This document shows positions 35,630 through 38,437 of a stretch of 38,437 nucleotides of DNA, piece by piece. The position numbers were made by a program, and so were the translations under genes. How positions within the stretch are numbered: the first letter of the stretch is position 1; every line of letters starts with the position of its first letter. Origin of the DNA: Limisphaerales bacterium (GTDB lineage Bacteria > Verrucomicrobiota > Verrucomicrobiia > Limisphaerales > UBA11358); NCBI GenBank assembly GCA_025360325.1, contig JANYCI010000126.1:1-38437 (forward strand), written 5' to 3'. A model generated the notes under the pieces. It ran no database searches and was not told the DNA's origin. It saw nothing but the letters and a program-made list of their open reading frames with translations.

Positions 35630-37573
35630 TCATTTCGTTTCCAACGTGAATCGGAGCGACACGACGTTGAGTGGCTTCCAACTCGCCGCATCTTTTGCGC
35701 GGATGTTCACGGTGAAATTGCCGGCGGATTTGATTTCCACCGTGCCGATGTCAGTCGTGGCAAACTTGTCCCAGCCGGCGGTCTGGGGTGCTTTCGCGGA
35801 CAGTTTATCACCGGCGGCCTCCAGCAGAAATTCGCCGTCGCCGTTGGCCGAGGCGATGGTGGCGCTGACGAGATACTTGCCGGGCTGGTCAATGTGCGCG
35901 CTCCACGACGCCCACTCGTCGGGCTTGTCCCAATAACCGATGTTCGGTTTGCCGCCATGCTCTTCCACTTTGATCTCTTCGCCGTGCAGCGTGGCGTCGT
36001 CCGCGCCGAAGATCAGCCGCCCACGCGAATCGGGCGTAATCACCGCCGGCAAAACTGGCACGGGCACGGGCTTGAAACCGCTGCCCGCAATGCGGAGCGA
36101 ACACGTCAGGTCACTCAATTTTTCACCAGGCAATTCCACCGCGAGTCCGTTGGTCGTCTGCGAAAATTTTAATTCGCCGGCATGACCGAGCAGTTCAACT
36201 TTTTCAATTTTATTTTGCGCGGTATCGCCCGTCGCGGCGAGCGAGCGGATGATGAATTTATTTTCCTCCGGCCAGCCAAGCGCGATGGCGTAAAGCGTCG
36301 AACCTTTGGTCGTGAAACGAATGTCCTTCGCGCTGTATTTGAAATCTTCCTTGAACGCGCCGCCTTTCACCTTCACCTCGCCTTCGCCGTAAGTCAGCCA
36401 CGGACGCGTGCCGTAAATCGCCTCGCCGTTCAGCGCCGTCCAATCCGCGAGTTGGCGCAGCATGGTTTCGACTTCGGGATCGAGCGTGCCGTCGGGACGC
36501 AAGACGACGTTGAGCAGCAGATTTCCATTCTTGCTCGTGATGTCCACGAGCATATGAACCGTCCAGCTCAACGGCTGATACTTCCAATGCTTGTTGTAAA
36601 ACCAGTCGCCGATGGAAGTGTCCGTCTGCCACGGATCGGGGCTGATGCCGCCGCCCACGCCGCGTTCGTAATCCTGCACCCAGCGACCGTTACTCGGCTC
36701 TTTGCAGTTGTAGATCGCTTCGGATTTGCCGCCGTGATCCGCCGCGCTCAAGTTGTAGAGGTTCGCAATCTGGCTCAAGCCGACCTCGTTGCCGAAGACC
36801 ACCGGGCCATCGCTGTAAAGCAAATCGGGATGATAGTTGTCCACGAGTTCCTTGATCTCGTAATACCATTGCTGCTGCCAGCGCGGGTCTTTTGTATACC
36901 AAGAACTCTTGTCATCCGACGCGGCGGGAAAATGATACAAGTCCCAGTTGTTCGAGTTCGCACCGTCGTAAGGCACTCCCGCGAGCGGACCGGATTTGTC
37001 CGACTTGTGCGAATCTTGAAACCAACTGAAGCTCGCGCCGAGATGTTCGGACACGCCGAAGGGCAATCCATTTTTCTTCGCTGCGGCCTGCCATTCACCG
37101 ACAACGTCGCGGTGCGGGCCGACCTGAACGGAGTTCCATTTGTGCAATTTGGAATTCCACAAAAAGAAATCGTCGTGATGCGTGCCCATGCTGACGAAAT
37201 ATTTTGCGCCGGCTTTTTTGTAGAGTTCGATCAATTTTTCCGGCTCCCACTTCTCGGCTTTCCACAGCGGGATGACATCCTTCCAACCGTTCGTTGAGGG
37301 ATGGCCGTAGGTTTCAAGGTGATGTTTGTATTGCGGTGTGCCTTGCTGATACATCTTGCGGGCATACCAATCGCCTTCCATCGGCACAGCCTGCGGCCCC
37401 CAGTGCGCCCAGATGCCAAACTTCGCGTCGCGGAACCAGTCGGGGCAGGAATAATTCGTCAGCGAATCGCGCGTGCCGACAAATGGGCCGGTCGCCACCG
37501 GCAAATCCAGCGCGGCGCGTGTTGTTTGAATTGTGAGCAGAGCAAAAGTTGAGATGATGGTCAGTTTTTTCAT
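35630..37573 (-). CDS. GH29 alpha-L-fucosidase-like, secreted (paralog of 26201-28135)
   Basis: Collinear with the 26201-28135 product; DLLYSDGPVVFGNEVG nucleophile region; same C-terminal beta-sandwich. Confidence 0.88.
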   Translation of the reverse strand: MKKLTIISTFALLTIQTTRAALDLPVATGPFVGTRDSLTNYSCPDWFRDAKFGIWAHWGPQAVPMEGDWYARKMYQQGTPQYKHHLETYGHPSTNGWKDVIPLWKAEKWEPEKLIELYKKAGAKYFVSMGTHHDDFFLWNSKLHKWNSVQVGPHRDVVGEWQAAAKKNGLPFGVSEHLGASFSWFQDSHKSDKSGPLAGVPYDGANSNNWDLYHFPAASDDKSSWYTKDPRWQQQWYYEIKELVDNYHPDLLYSDGPVVFGNEVGLSQIANLYNLSAADHGGKSEAIYNCKEPSNGRWVQDYERGVGGGISPDPWQTDTSIGDWFYNKHWKYQPLSWTVHMLVDITSKNGNLLLNVVLRPDGTLDPEVETMLRQLADWTALNGEAIYGTRPWLTYGEGEVKVKGGAFKEDFKYSAKDIRFTTKGSTLYAIALGWPEENKFIIRSLAATGDTAQNKIEKVELLGHAGELKFSQTTNGLAVELPGEKLSDLTCSLRIAGSGFKPVPVPVLPAVITPDSRGRLIFGADDATLHGEEIKVEEHGGKPNIGYWDKPDEWASWSAHIDQPGKYLVSATIASANGDGEFLLEAAGDKLSAKAPQTAGWDKFATTDIGTVEIKSAGNFTVNIRAKDAASWKPLNVVSLRFTLETK

Positions 37574-38437
37574 TTGATTGAATCTTGAGATGCAGAATTG
37601 AGTTTAGAGGTTTCGCGATTACTAATTGGATTTGCCAAAACGATAATTGCCCTGAAGGCGGGCTTTGGTTTTCCGTCGCGGTCAAAAAGCAGCGGATAGG
37701 CCGTGCGTCCGGCCACCGGCCAGTCGTTGAGCCAGGAATCGCCGTCGGTCACGCCCCAGAACGTGACGCGCTCGACGGCATCGCGATGCTTCAAGAAAAT
37801 CTTGAACAACGCCGGATACCTTGTCGTCAGTTCGGCCTGCACGCTTTCAGGCAAGCCGTTCGGGTATGGGTTTAACTTGGGGTCGGATTTTGCCCGCAAC
37901 GAAACATCCGCCGACAACGCCGCCCACGCGGAAGGCAGCACATCTATGTCCAGTTCCGTGATCATCACTTTCATGCCCAACCGCGCGAATGCCGCGATGG
38001 TGTCGTCCACTTCCTGCAGCGTCGGGCTGTTCGTCGCCAACTGATAATGCCCCTGCAAACCCACGCCGGTGATTTTGACGCCGGCCGCCTGCAACTGTTT
38101 CACCAGCGCCAGCGCCCCTGCCCGCTTGGTGGGATTTTCCAAGCCGTAATCGTTGTAATAAAGTTCCGCTTGCGGGTCGGCTTCGTGCGCAAACTGAAAC
38201 GCTTTCACCAAATAATCCTGACCGATGATTTTTCGCCACGGCGTCATCCGCAATTTTCCGTGTTCATCCACTGCCTCATTGACGACGTCCCAGCCGCCAA
38301 TTTTTCCCCGGTAACGACCCACGACGGTGAAAATATGGTCGTGCATCCGGCGCAACAGCAGCGCGCGGTCATCCGCGTTCGTGCCGCTCAATTCGCGCCC
38401 GCGACTGTCTTGAAACACCCAGTCCGGTGTCTGCGCG
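37570..38437 (-). CDS. GH10 endo-beta-1,4-xylanase, C-terminal part (5' end outside window)
   Basis: IGGWDVVNEAVDEHG (acid/base Glu), ELYYNDYGLEN, GVGLQGHYQL, KVMITELDIDVLP (nucleophile Glu), FWGVTDGDSWLNDWP; frame continues to the right edge (...AQTPDWVFQD). Confidence 0.93.
   Translation of the reverse strand, partial: AQTPDWVFQDSRGRELSGTNADDRALLLRRMHDHIFTVVGRYRGKIGGWDVVNEAVDEHGKLRMTPWRKIIGQDYLVKAFQFAHEADPQAELYYNDYGLENPTKRAGALALVKQLQAAGVKITGVGLQGHYQLATNSPTLQEVDDTIAAFARLGMKVMITELDIDVLPSAWAALSADVSLRAKSDPKLNPYPNGLPESVQAELTTRYPALFKIFLKHRDAVERVTFWGVTDGDSWLNDWPVAGRTAYPLLFDRDGKPKPAFRAIIVLANPISNRETSKLNSASQDSIK

Noticed and set aside
36182-37297. 371-aa plus-strand ORF antisense to GH29, resembling the antisense ORF at 26921-27313
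   Set aside because: The similarity is a by-product of the two GH29 paralogs being conserved on the sense strand.
1-38437. CRISPR arrays, tRNA/rRNA genes, transposases
   Set aside because: Looked for regular repeats, cloverleaf/rRNA motifs and transposase signatures; none were seen by eye (the TnpV-like ORF is not a transposase).

Overview
The GC-rich window looks like a Verrucomicrobia-type genome (lineage inferred from gene content only). It has two parts. (A) About 2-13,161 (+) is a conjugation module: the C-terminus of a VirB4/TrbE-like ATPase, then lipoprotein, TrbJ, TrbL, TrbF/VirB8, TrbG/VirB9-like, TrbI/VirB10, lipoprotein and a small conserved-looking protein. After a ~390 bp palindrome-rich gap come an XRE-type regulator and a giant DarB-like DNA methyltransferase-helicase. 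(B) 13,302-38,437 is a dense hemicellulose-degradation locus with no SusC/SusD in view: GH67-like, three GH29, GH127/146 fused to a GH43-like propeller, GH78-like, GH3 fused to GH12, GH31 alpha-xylosidase, GH36 and GH10. An ECF sigma factor plus membrane Ser/Thr kinase sits at its centre. Main observations: the GH3-GH12 fusion, the GH127-GH43-like fusion, a TnpV-like ORF overprinted inside the helicase N-terminus, a palindromic repeat inserted in frame in a T4SS signal peptide, and a shared upstream motif before two divergent CAZyme units. All family calls are from reading motifs by eye; no searches were run.
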